Assembly: GCF_001897285.1 (NCBI RefSeq)
Contig: NZ_MKSM01000095.1
Span: forward strand, 1 to 55,992
Direction: 5' to 3'
From: Nitrobacter sp. 62-23
GTDB taxonomy: Bacteria > Pseudomonadota > Alphaproteobacteria > Rhizobiales > Xanthobacteraceae
DNA length: 55,992 bases
Part shown: piece by piece, positions 7,946-16,092 of the stretch
Layout: every line of letters starts with the position of its first letter
Position numbering within the stretch: the first letter of the stretch is position 1
The notes under the pieces: model-generated
Databases searched by the model: none
Seen by the model: the letters and a program-made list of their open reading frames with translations, nothing else
Told to the model about the DNA's origin: nothing
Translations under genes and position numbers: made by a program

Positions 7946-10083
7946 TGCGCGAGGCGAAAGCGGCCCAACATCGATTGTCGCCTGATCGTTTCCTGCCGCC
8001 TGAAACGCCCCTGGCGATGCCGAAACAGTCGCTCTGGCGAAGGATTGAAGGATCAGGAGAGCGGCCAACTTCGCCGCGGCATGTTTTCCTGCGGCGCGCC
8101 TTTGTATTTGTCAGTACGATCGCGATGACGACGGTGGCTGCCAACGAAATGTATCAGGTGCTGCAGGTTGCCGGCTTGACCATTCTCGAAATGGTTATTC
8201 TGGCGCTGTTCATCATGCTGTTCGCGTGGATCGCCTTCTCGTTCGTCAGCGCCCTGGTTGGATTCTTTGCGACGATAACCCGATGCGATCGTTCATTGGG
8301 GATCGACCCGGCTTCGCCGTTGCCGGTGTTGAAGAGCCGCAATGCCCTTCTGCTGCCGACGTACAACGAACCGCCTCATCGCGTCTTCTCCCGCCTTCAG
8401 GCCATTTGCGAATCTGTGGCGGAAACCGGCCAATTGGAAAAGTTCGAGTTCTTCATTCTCAGCGATACGACGGACCCGGATATCTGGATTGTCGAAGAGG
8501 CAGCCTATCTTTCGCTTGTTCAGGAGGTGGGCGCCGGCCGGATTTTCTATCGGCATCGGAAAAGGAACACCGCACGAAAGTCCGGCAATATATCCGAGTG
8601 GGTCACTCGGTTTGGCGGGCGCTATGATCACATGATTGTTCTCGACGCAGACAGCCTGATGGCGGGTGATAGTATTGTCCGATTGGCCGCTGCGATGGAG
8701 CGACATCCGAATGTCGGGCTAATTCAGACGCTTCCGGTGCTCGTTAACGGGCGGACGCTCTTTGCGCGCCTGCAGCAGTTTGCGGGCCGCATTTACGGGC
8801 CGCTCATTGCGAGAGGAGTCGCCTGGTGGCACGGCTCGGAAAGCAATTATTGGGGCCACAATGCGATAATTCGGGTGAAGGCGTTCGCGGACCAGGCTGG
8901 CTTGCCGCTTCTTGGCGGCCCCAGGCCGTTCGGAGGGCATATTCTCAGCCACGATTTTGTGGAGGCGGCTTTGATGCGCCGCGCCGGCTGGGGTGTCTAT
9001 CTGGCGCCGGGTTTCATGGGAAGTTTTGAGGAATGCCCGCCGTCACTGACTGACTATGCGGTTCGCGACCGGCGCTGGTGCCAAGGCAATATCCAGCATC
9101 TCGGCGTGCTGCCAGCGCGCGGACTGCACTGGGTGTCGCGGCTTCATCTCCTGACCGGCATCGGCTCTTACATCACCTCGCCGTTGTGGTTGCTCTTCCT
9201 GCTCGTCGGCATTTTCATCTCGTTGCAGGCGCAATTCATCCGTCCGGAGTATTTCAGCGAACGATCATTATTTCCCCAGTGGCCGGCGCAGGATCCGGTT
9301 CGCGCACGATGGGTATTCTTCGGTACAATGGCGATCCTGCTTGTCCCGAAGGTTCTGGGATACTTGGTGCTTCTCCGCTCACCGCCCGAGCGCCGCAGCT
9401 GCGGCGGTGCGCTCCGCGCCTTCGTAAGCGTGATGGTAGAAACTCTAATTTCGGGCCTGATTGCACCGGTTATGATGCTCCTGCAGTCCCGCTCGATTCT
9501 GGAGATTGCAATGGGGCGTGACTCCGGCTGGCAGCCACAACGCCGCGATGGCGGAAAGCTGTCTGTCCGCGAATACGTTCGAGCGTATCTCTGGCCGACA
9601 GGTCTCGGTCTGTTGCTTGCAGCTTGTGCGTATGCCGTGTCGTTTTCTCTCTTTCTGTGGATGACGCCGGTTGTTATTGGCCTGTTACTGGCGATCCCGC
9701 TGGCGATATGGACCGCAAGCCCGCGGGCTGGAGCGTGTGTTGGATCTCTCGGCCTATTGTTGACGCCTGAGGATACCAAGCCGCCGAAGGTGCTTCGTCG
9801 TGCCGGCGTCCTGGAGTTGTCATCCGGCTATCGAGCGCCTGTTGAAGCGATAACGCTGTTGCGAACCGATGCTGCGGTTCTCATGGCTCATATGGCTGTG
9901 GTCTCGGAAAATCCGGTGCGGCCGCGCGGCGAGTATGACGTTGATCGGCTTGTCGGAATAGCCAAAGTGGAGGACAGCTCAAATTTGGAAGAAGCGATTG
10001 AGCTGCTAACGCCTCGAGAGAAATATGCCGTGCTGAATGACGGCATGGTGCTGAAAGCGCTCTTGTCAAAAGCGTGTTCGTAG
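7945..10083 (+). CDS. opgH: Glucan glucosyltransferase OpgH/MdoH
   Basis: A 712-residue inner-membrane GT2 glucosyltransferase that polymerises UDP-glucose into the linear beta-glucan backbone. It has two N-terminal membrane segments (about 45-65 and 75-105) and a cytosolic catalytic domain. That domain shows LLPTYNEPP, the metal-binding DADS at D234/D236, an SHDFVEAALMRRAGW region holding the catalytic Asp, and DRRWCQGN at 375-382 corresponding to the QxxRW motif. Several C-terminal membrane segments (about 405-430, 475-500, 520-545 and 590-640) follow. ATG at 7945 overlaps the opgD stop by one base; in-frame TTG (7933) and GTG (7942) are alternatives. With opgD it makes a complete two-gene pathway. 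Confidence 0.92.
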   Translation: MREAKAAQHRLSPDRFLPPETPLAMPKQSLWRRIEGSGERPTSPRHVFLRRAFVFVSTIAMTTVAANEMYQVLQVAGLTILEMVILALFIMLFAWIAFSFVSALVGFFATITRCDRSLGIDPASPLPVLKSRNALLLPTYNEPPHRVFSRLQAICESVAETGQLEKFEFFILSDTTDPDIWIVEEAAYLSLVQEVGAGRIFYRHRKRNTARKSGNISEWVTRFGGRYDHMIVLDADSLMAGDSIVRLAAAMERHPNVGLIQTLPVLVNGRTLFARLQQFAGRIYGPLIARGVAWWHGSESNYWGHNAIIRVKAFADQAGLPLLGGPRPFGGHILSHDFVEAALMRRAGWGVYLAPGFMGSFEECPPSLTDYAVRDRRWCQGNIQHLGVLPARGLHWVSRLHLLTGIGSYITSPLWLLFLLVGIFISLQAQFIRPEYFSERSLFPQWPAQDPVRARWVFFGTMAILLVPKVLGYLVLLRSPPERRSCGGALRAFVSVMVETLISGLIAPVMMLLQSRSILEIAMGRDSGWQPQRRDGGKLSVREYVRAYLWPTGLGLLLAACAYAVSFSLFLWMTPVVIGLLLAIPLAIWTASPRAGACVGSLGLLLTPEDTKPPKVLRRAGVLELSSGYRAPVEAITLLRTDAAVLMAHMAVVSENPVRPRGEYDVDRLVGIAKVEDSSNLEEAIELLTPREKYAVLNDGMVLKALLSKACS

Positions 10084-10452
10084 GATCGCCAAGAAAAGCC
10101 GCTTCGTGCGAAAAGAAAATTTCTCCGTTTCCTCGCTCTTCCTATCAGCCGGCAGTCAATTCTCGATCACGCTATCCGCGATGCCGCGACCAGTACGATA
10201 GCCTTCGGATATCGATCGATCCGCAGACCGACCGACTGCGGCGAGCAGCTTCTGCTTGCGCCACTTGGTCCACAGCCTTCTGGCCGCGAAAGCGGCCAGG
10301 CCGCCAGATCAGCCGAGGTCGTCATGCCGCGGATGGTCGAGCGGTTTATGGCGACCGACCGTGCGATCGCCAAGGTCCGAAAAAAAGCAAAACGACTTCA
10401 GGCGGTTCCGTTGACTTGTCGAGGTCCGTTTATCTGCGGCTTATCCTGCCAC
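10084..10452. other. Intergenic, no gene supported
   Basis: Open frames of 60-130 codons exist on both strands but show no recognisable motif. The segment around 10200-10370 (minus) has a transposase- or resolvase-like amino-acid flavour that I could not assign. It ends at the candidate iron control element of the tonB operon. Confidence 0.4.
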
Positions 10453-10469
10453 CCTAGAACAATTCAAAT
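10453..10469 (+). promoter_or_regulatory. Candidate iron control element upstream of the tonB operon
   Basis: CCTAGAA-caa-TTCAAAT matches the Irr-bound ICE consensus TTTAGAA-N3-TTCTAAA at 10 of 14 positions. It ends 116 nt before the small ORF that precedes tonB. Sites at similar distances are found before all three sigma genes in this window. Confidence 0.5.
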
Positions 10470-10585
10470 TATTCAATCAAAACAGTGGCTTGATAGGACC
10501 GTAGCGCCGGCGTATCTGTCACGCGGCGGGGCATTGGCGGCTGGCCGGGACCGGGGTCATTTTCCGGACGGGCAGGCTTCAGCCC

Positions 10586-10741
10586 ATGGAAGCGAAGGCG
10601 CGAACGACCATGCCGTTCAATCCGGATATCGACGCTGCCGCAGCCGAATTCCACCGCGCGGTTGCCTTCCCCAACGTGTCGCATGTGCGCCGGCTCTCGC
10701 CGATGGCGGTGATGAGCCTGGTCGAACGTGATGAGGTGTGA
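10586..10741 (+). CDS. Small protein translationally coupled to tonB
   Basis: A 51-residue ORF beginning MEAKARTTMPFNPDIDAA, mostly hydrophilic, with no signal peptide or membrane segment. Its TGA shares a base with the ATG of tonB (TGATG), the same coupling seen in opgD-opgH, which supports real translation. A start at the internal Met (10610) is possible. It lies 116 nt downstream of a candidate iron control element. I do not recognise the family; it is not HemP, which is the small protein often found beside tonB. A role in iron or haem uptake is inferred from position alone. Confidence 0.5.
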   Translation: MEAKARTTMPFNPDIDAAAAEFHRAVAFPNVSHVRRLSPMAVMSLVERDEV

Positions 10742-11544
10742 TGCCGGCGGTAAGCGCACATGGCGGCTTGATACGACGCGGTGTCGGGCGCACCGGCGGC
10801 ATCGCTGTCGCTCTCATCGGCCATCTCGCGGTGCTGGTTGCGCTCTACTATCAGCAGGCGAGTGAGCCGATTCTCGGCGAGGCGCCGACAGCCGTTACGG
10901 TCGACATCGTGTCTGCGCCAGCGCCAACCGCTGCAGCCGCATTTCAGGAGACTGCAACCTCTGACGAAGATGGTCGAGAGCACGATGCTGCATCCGATCA
11001 GCCACAAGCGGGCGTCGAACAGCAGCAGGCTGAGCTGTCATCACAGCTTCCTGTGACAGCAACGACAGATCCAGTTCTCATGGCAAGGACGGCTGCCAAA
11101 AATTCATTGTCTTCATTGTCAAAGGCCTCGCAGGGATCATCCACGAAGCGTCAACGCGCGCCGCTGGCGATTACGCCGGCAACGAATCCGGTCGCCGCGA
11201 CTGATCGTCATGATGGCGATTCGGCGGGAACCACCGGCGCGGACGCGACGGCTTCCAATGTGCCGTCTGCCTGGAAAGACAGGCTGCTGTCCCATCTCGA
11301 TCGCTACAAGCGTTATCCGGATGCAGCGCGCGCGCAGCATCAGGAAGGCACGGCGCTCCTGAGCTTCGGGATGAATCGCGATGGCCGCGTGCTCACCTAT
11401 TACCTGGTTCGCTCGTCCGGTTGTCGTGAACTCGACGACGCGGTTCTCGCAATGATCGAGCGGGCTTCGCCGCTGCCGCCAGCACCTGCGGGGCTTAACG
11501 AACAGGTCGTGCAGCTCGTGGTACCGGTTCGGTTCAGGATGTAA
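10741..11544 (+). CDS. tonB: TonB energy-transducing protein
   Basis: A 267-residue periplasm-spanning protein that transmits proton-motive energy from the inner membrane to outer-membrane receptors. One N-terminal membrane anchor (about 17-38, GGIAVALIGHLAVLVALYY) is followed by a long Ala/Ser/Thr-rich periplasmic linker. The C-terminal TonB domain (about 175-267) has YKRYPDAARAQHQEGTALLSF, a GRVLTYYLVRSSG strand, LDDAVLAMIERASPLPP, and ends VPVRFRM. The linker is less proline-rich than in enteric TonB. No exbB or exbD is nearby, so it must borrow an ExbBD pair encoded elsewhere. It probably serves the adjacent receptors. Confidence 0.92.
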   Translation: MPAVSAHGGLIRRGVGRTGGIAVALIGHLAVLVALYYQQASEPILGEAPTAVTVDIVSAPAPTAAAAFQETATSDEDGREHDAASDQPQAGVEQQQAELSSQLPVTATTDPVLMARTAAKNSLSSLSKASQGSSTKRQRAPLAITPATNPVAATDRHDGDSAGTTGADATASNVPSAWKDRLLSHLDRYKRYPDAARAQHQEGTALLSFGMNRDGRVLTYYLVRSSGCRELDDAVLAMIERASPLPPAPAGLNEQVVQLVVPVRFRM

Positions 11545-11685
11545 CGGCGAAGGTCAGGTGGTTCCTGCGCGCAAAACCTTGCACCGTCGCAAAAATGCAA
11601 CGCCGGTGAAATCCGTCAGGATTCCAGCATCATAAATCAGCAAGACGATAGCTCTCCGATCGGCTTCGATAGCTTGGGGTTTGAT

Positions 11686-11702
11686 CCTAGAAGAAGTCTA
11701 AA
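11686..11702 (+). promoter_or_regulatory. Candidate iron control element before sigma gene 1
   Basis: CCTAGAA-gaa-GTCTAAA matches TTTAGAA-N3-TTCTAAA at 11 of 14 positions and shares the CCTAGAA half-site with the tonB site. It ends 101 nt before the GTG start of the sigma gene. Confidence 0.55.
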
Positions 11703-11803
11703 TACGTGAGATTGCAAGGCAATTGCCGGTCACATATGGAATGCTCCAGCGGTTGCAAGCAGGAAGGCGCGCGAGCGTATCCTTGCGACCGAGGGGCTCG
11801 CCC

Positions 11804-12304
11804 GTGGCGTTCGATGTTCAGGACCTGTTTCGGCGGCATGGCCAGGAGCTGAAGCGCTTCCTGCGCCGCCGGGGTGCGACTGCGGATACCGCCGCCGACC
11901 TGATGCAGGAGACTTTCCTGAAGCTCCTGACCGCGACGCCGGCCGCGCCGGTCGACAACGTGCAGGCTTATATTTTCCGCACCGCGAACAATCTGTCGAT
12001 CGACCTCGCGCGCCGGCAACGGCTGATGCCGCTCGTCGACAACAGTGACGACGTTCTCAGCCGCCTTGTCGATGAAGCGCCGTCGCCCGAGCGGGTGCTG
12101 CTGTCGCGCCAGGAACTGGCGGCCCTGCAAGCGGCGCTCAATCAAATCCCGCAGCGCCCGCGCGAGGTGTTCCTGGCGCGCCTCGACGGCAAGACGTTCG
12201 CCGAGATCGGCCGGAACATGGGCGTGTCGCCGCAAACCGCGTTCAGCCATATGCTCAAGGTCATGATGCACCTGAAGGCTGCGCTTGACCGGGTCCGTGA
12301 ATAA
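11804..12304 (+). CDS. ECF RNA polymerase sigma factor, FecI-like (cassette 1)
   Basis: A 166-residue extracytoplasmic-function sigma factor. Region 2 is at about 8-75 (LFRRHGQELKRFLRRRG, DLMQETFLKLL, AYIFRTANNLSIDLARR). Region 4 is at about 105-160 (LNQIPQRPREVFLARLDGKTFAEIGRNMGVSPQTAFSHMLKVM). The GTG at 11804 is preferred because GAGGGG lies 9 nt upstream and it starts close to region 2; an ATG at 11723 would add 27 atypical residues. It is followed by fecR and a transducer receptor on the same strand, the classical iron-starvation signalling trio. It should direct polymerase to the receptor promoter when the receptor senses its ligand. Confidence 0.93.
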   Translation: MAFDVQDLFRRHGQELKRFLRRRGATADTAADLMQETFLKLLTATPAAPVDNVQAYIFRTANNLSIDLARRQRLMPLVDNSDDVLSRLVDEAPSPERVLLSRQELAALQAALNQIPQRPREVFLARLDGKTFAEIGRNMGVSPQTAFSHMLKVMMHLKAALDRVRE

Positions 12305-12392
12305 TTTTCCACGCCCGCCGGATATCTCGCTCTCCTGATCGTCTCCAGATAGTAAGAGTGCTTCAGGACCGGCCGCGAGAGGAGCGTGTCTG

Positions 12393-13355
12393 ATGGGGAC
12401 GGATCCCAATTGGACCGACGACAACGATTTCGGCAAGGATCTCGATCCGATATCGCGGGAGGCCGTGACGTGGTTTGCGACACTCCATGCCGATGACGTG
12501 ACGAAGGCCGACAGGAGCGCCTTTCGCGCATGGCTGCGGCAGGACGAGCGCCATCGCGCCGCCTTTGAGGAGGTTCAGCGCCTCTGGTCGGGCGCTTCGG
12601 AATTGCCGATCGTCAAGACGCGCCGTCGCGAGCGGCGCATCGCCGTCACGCGCCGCACACTCGGCAAAGGCGCACTCGCCGCCATGATCGGCGGCGGCGC
12701 CTGGCTCGCCTATCAGCAGCATCCGTTCGCCGACTACAGCACCGGCACCGGCGAACGGCGCACGGTCAAGCTCGCTGACAATTCGACGATAGACATGGCC
12801 GGCGCGACAGCTTTGTCGGTCGATTTCAATTCGCGGTTGCGTCTGATCACGCTGCATCGGGGCGAGGCGTATTTCTCGGTTCAGTCCGAGACATCGCGTC
12901 CCTTCGTGGTCGAGGCGGCGGCGGGCCGCACCATGGCTGTCGGCACCTCGTTCAATGTGGACTATATCTCCGACGATGACGTGCGCGTCACGGTCGCCCG
13001 GCACGCCGTCAACATCCGCGTCGGCGCGGCGGATGCGCGGCTGGATGCAGGATCGCAGCTTACTTACAACCATGCGAGCATCGGCGCGCCTCAGGCCATC
13101 GATCCGGCCTCGGAGCTTGGCTGGCGTGACGGCCGCCTGGTTTTTCTGTCGCAACCGTTCGGACGGGTGATCGCTTCGCTCAATCGCTGGCGGCAGGGCA
13201 GGCTGATGGTGATGGGATCGGCATTGGCGGCGCGCCCCGTCACACTGATCATCGACCTCCAGAAATCAGAAAATATTCTCGCCACGCTCGAGGACACTCT
13301 CCCGATCCGGGTCGTCAGTGTGACCCCCTATCTGACGCTGGTGTTCGAGGCATGA
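12393..13355 (+). CDS. FecR-type anti-sigma / signal transducer (cassette 1)
   Basis: A 320-residue inner-membrane regulator. The N-terminal cytosolic part has the FecR N-domain pattern (AVTWFATLHADD...FRAWLRQDERHRAAFEEVQRLW). A single hydrophobic segment at about 92-110 (GKGALAAMIGGGAWLAYQ) follows a TRR sequence. The periplasmic FecR domain is at about 118-215 (GERRTVKLADNSTIDMAGATALSVDF, HRGEAYFSV, RPFVVEAAAGRTMAVGTSFNV), and a C-terminal STN-like domain binds the receptor. It holds the cassette 1 sigma in check or activates it when signalled. The sigma stop lies 88 bp upstream, and the receptor starts 113 bp downstream. Confidence 0.92.
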   Translation: MGTDPNWTDDNDFGKDLDPISREAVTWFATLHADDVTKADRSAFRAWLRQDERHRAAFEEVQRLWSGASELPIVKTRRRERRIAVTRRTLGKGALAAMIGGGAWLAYQQHPFADYSTGTGERRTVKLADNSTIDMAGATALSVDFNSRLRLITLHRGEAYFSVQSETSRPFVVEAAAGRTMAVGTSFNVDYISDDDVRVTVARHAVNIRVGAADARLDAGSQLTYNHASIGAPQAIDPASELGWRDGRLVFLSQPFGRVIASLNRWRQGRLMVMGSALAARPVTLIIDLQKSENILATLEDTLPIRVVSVTPYLTLVFEA

Positions 13356-13366
13356 GGTCTTAAGTC

Positions 13367-13394
13367 AAAAATTTTTTTCGGTTCATCTGATAAC
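13367..13394 (+). promoter_or_regulatory. Candidate FecI-type promoter of receptor 1 (T7 motif)
   Basis: AAAAATTTTTTT (13367-13378) is followed after 10 nt by GATAACG, about 75 nt before the receptor start. The same layout, seven T, about 11 nt, then GAT-C/A-C/G, occurs before two other receptors in the window. It sits in the short fecR-receptor gap where a sigma-dependent receptor promoter is expected. Confidence 0.4.
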
Positions 13395-13468
13395 GCCGGG
13401 TCCGCCTCGTCTGAACGGGTGAGGGCGCGGCATCACGCCGGCCTGATCTGATGACAGGAGCGGGGACA

Positions 13469-15898
13469 ATGGCGGGGCGGCGTGTTTCGAAGGGCAGGGC
13501 GGTCAGGCTGGCGGCCTTGCTGGGGTCGACATCGCTCGCCGTCTTGCTGTTCTCAGCTCCATCGGCATTTGCACAGACCGCGATGTCCCCGGCTTCTGCG
13601 GCAGGCAACCTGCAACGCTCGGTCGCGTTCGCCATTCCGCCGCAGCCGTTGTCGAGCGGCATCGTGGCGTTCTCGCGCGCCGCTGGAGTCGATCTCGTGT
13701 TCGACGGTGCGGTGCCGCGAGACGCGCGCACCTCAGGCGTCTCAGGCACATTCACGGTGCGTGAGGGTGTCAACCGGCTGCTCGCCGGCACTGGACTGAC
13801 GGCCCGGCTCACGGGCGAACGCACGGTGCAGATCGTCAATCCTTTGGCAGCCGGCGCTGGCGCGATTCCGGCGGGCGCGATTTCGTTGGATACTATTGAC
13901 GTACAGGGCGAGACGGCATGGGGGCCGGTGCAAGGTTACGTTGCAAACCGCAGCGCCACGGCGACCAAGACCGATACGCCGATCATCGAGGTTCCGCAAT
14001 CGATCTCGGTGGTGACGCGCGACCAGATGGAAACGCGGCAAGTCGATTCCTTAAACGAAACGCTGAAATATACGCCGGGGGTGTTTGCCGAGTTCGGCGG
14101 CATTCAGTCAAGTGCGCCAACGCTCGTAATGCGGGGCTTCAGCGCCATTCCTTACTATGGATCGATGTATCTGAACGGGTTGCGCACCATCAGCAATGGC
14201 GATCTGGAGCCCTACGGGCTGGAGCGTGTCGAAGTCATGCGTGGACCTGCATCCGTTCTTTACGGGCAGAACAACCCAGGCGGCGTGATCGGCATGGTGA
14301 CGAAGCGCCCGACTGAAAAGCCCATTCACGAAATCCAGTTGCAGGGCGGTAGTTTCGACCATAGGGCCGGTGCCATCGACGTTGGTGGCCCGTTGACGAA
14401 AGACAAGACGCTCCTCTATCGCTTCACAGGTCTCCTGCGCGAGGGTGGCAATGGCATCGACTTCTCAAATGACAGGCGCGCGTTTGTTTCAGGCGCGGTG
14501 ACGTGGCGCCCAACGGATGCGACCGAGTTGACGGCCTTCAGCCTTTATCAAAAAGACAAGGGCAGATGGAACTATGGTCTTCCCGCGCAGGGAACGGTGT
14601 TGCCGAATCCAAACGGACGAATTCCGGTCACGCGCTTTATCGGCGAGCCTATGGATTACAACATAACGGAGCGGGCTGTAATCGGGTACAATCTTGAGCA
14701 CCGCGCGACCGACAGCCTCACCTTCAGGCAGAACCTCCAGTACGCACGTGAAAACTGGGACTCTCGCAATGTCACGCCGAACGGTCTTCAGGCCGATCTC
14801 CGTACGCTCAACCGTTCCACAAGCGTCGATCATACAAGCTGGGATACATTTGCAATCGATAATCAGGCAGAGGTGAAAGCCACGACCGGAATCCTGCACC
14901 ATACGATGCTGTTCGGTGTGGACTATCGATGGCGTCAGTACAGTAGCATTGGAGGATGGGGAGGAACGGCTGCGCCGCTCGATGTCTATGCTCCTGTCTA
15001 CGGCCAGCCTGTTTTCTTCCCGGCAGACAATTATGGAACCCGGCAGACTGAAAACTTTTCCGGCATCTACCTTCAGGATCAGATCAAGCTTGATCGATGG
15101 ATTCTGACCCTTGGCGGTCGGTATGATTGGGCCAGTTCAAAGACCGTCGGCGTCTTTAGCAATGCGATCAGCCATCAGAACGATCAGGCCTTCACCAAAC
15201 GCGGAGGTCTTGGCTATGAGTTTGACAACGGACTGGTACCTTACGTCAGCTACTCCGAATCCTTCTTGCCCGTTTCCGGCACGATGTTTAACGGAACACC
15301 GTTCAAGCCTGAGACCGGCAGGCAATACGAGGCTGGCGTTAAATATCAGCCGAAAGGCATGAATTTGCGGATTACAGCGGCAGTCTACGATCTGCGGCGT
15401 CAGAACGTCACCACATCGGACCCGTTGCATCCGTTCTTCTCTATCCAGACCGGCGAAATCACATCGCGTGGCTTTGAATTGGAGGCCGTTACCAGCCTGG
15501 CCAGCGGCTTGAACCTCACCGCCGCGTATGCATACAACGACGCCAAGGTTACGCAGAGTAATGACGCTGACCTAGGCAAACACCCGACCCGAGCGCCACC
15601 GCATCTTGCCTCGATTTGGGCCGACTACACCATTCGCAACGGTGCGCTGAACGGGCTCGGTTTTGGCGCCGGCGTGCGTTATGTCTCTGCCAGCGCTGGC
15701 GACAGCCTTAACACCTTCTATGCTCCCGCCTATACGGTTGTGGATGCGATGGCCCGTTACGACATCGAGAGTTGGCGCTTCGCCGTCAATGTCAGCAACC
15801 TGTTTGACAAGCAATATATCGCGGGATGCTCTTATATCGCCCAATGCAATGTCGGGCGCACACGCACCGTTCTTGGCACCGTGAGCTATCGCTGGTAG
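13469..15898 (+). CDS. TonB-dependent siderophore receptor with signalling domain (cassette 1)
   Basis: An 809-residue outer-membrane transducer. After a signal peptide (cleavage near SAFAQ) comes an STN signalling domain at about 50-120 (VAFAIPPQPLSSGIVAFSRAAG...VNRLLAGTGL). A plug domain starts around 165 (EVPQSISVVTRDQMETRQVDSLNETLKYTPGV) with VEVMRGPASVLYG and a PGGVIGMVTKRP motif. A 22-strand barrel ends in an aromatic (VSYRW). The ferrichrome/FpvA-type family imports Fe(III)-siderophores and, through STN, signals FecR. The ATG at 13469 has AGGAG upstream; an ATG at 13451 would add six residues. The precise ligand is unknown. Confidence 0.93.
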   Translation: MAGRRVSKGRAVRLAALLGSTSLAVLLFSAPSAFAQTAMSPASAAGNLQRSVAFAIPPQPLSSGIVAFSRAAGVDLVFDGAVPRDARTSGVSGTFTVREGVNRLLAGTGLTARLTGERTVQIVNPLAAGAGAIPAGAISLDTIDVQGETAWGPVQGYVANRSATATKTDTPIIEVPQSISVVTRDQMETRQVDSLNETLKYTPGVFAEFGGIQSSAPTLVMRGFSAIPYYGSMYLNGLRTISNGDLEPYGLERVEVMRGPASVLYGQNNPGGVIGMVTKRPTEKPIHEIQLQGGSFDHRAGAIDVGGPLTKDKTLLYRFTGLLREGGNGIDFSNDRRAFVSGAVTWRPTDATELTAFSLYQKDKGRWNYGLPAQGTVLPNPNGRIPVTRFIGEPMDYNITERAVIGYNLEHRATDSLTFRQNLQYARENWDSRNVTPNGLQADLRTLNRSTSVDHTSWDTFAIDNQAEVKATTGILHHTMLFGVDYRWRQYSSIGGWGGTAAPLDVYAPVYGQPVFFPADNYGTRQTENFSGIYLQDQIKLDRWILTLGGRYDWASSKTVGVFSNAISHQNDQAFTKRGGLGYEFDNGLVPYVSYSESFLPVSGTMFNGTPFKPETGRQYEAGVKYQPKGMNLRITAAVYDLRRQNVTTSDPLHPFFSIQTGEITSRGFELEAVTSLASGLNLTAAYAYNDAKVTQSNDADLGKHPTRAPPHLASIWADYTIRNGALNGLGFGAGVRYVSASAGDSLNTFYAPAYTVVDAMARYDIESWRFAVNVSNLFDKQYIAGCSYIAQCNVGRTRTVLGTVSYRW

Positions 15899-15936
15899 TC
15901 CGTTTCCTGGGCGTGATGCGGCGCGAGGCGATGTGT

Positions 15937-16021
15937 CGCAGAGCCGGGACCGTTGCGGATGCTGCCGCCGTGCGTGGAACGATCTTGGATCAGCAACGCA
16001 GCAGTCCATACTGCGCAGCAT
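15937..16021 (+). repeat. Intergenic repeat copy B, hairpin-forming
   Basis: The 3' part of this segment (15975-16021) is identical at 38 of 47 positions, without gaps, to 18791-18837. The similarity extends patchily back to a CGCAGAGCCGGGACCGT block. It contains a small hairpin GCAGT-ccat-ACTGC. Both copies lie 50-70 nt beyond the stop codon of a minus-strand gene of cassette 2 (receptor here, fecR for the other). Confidence 0.65.
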
Positions 16022-16092
16022 GGGGCTACGAGGGCCGTGAGGCGCGTCCGCTTTCTCGGTCGCCCGGAGACGCAGCGTCCGGCAGCGCGATG

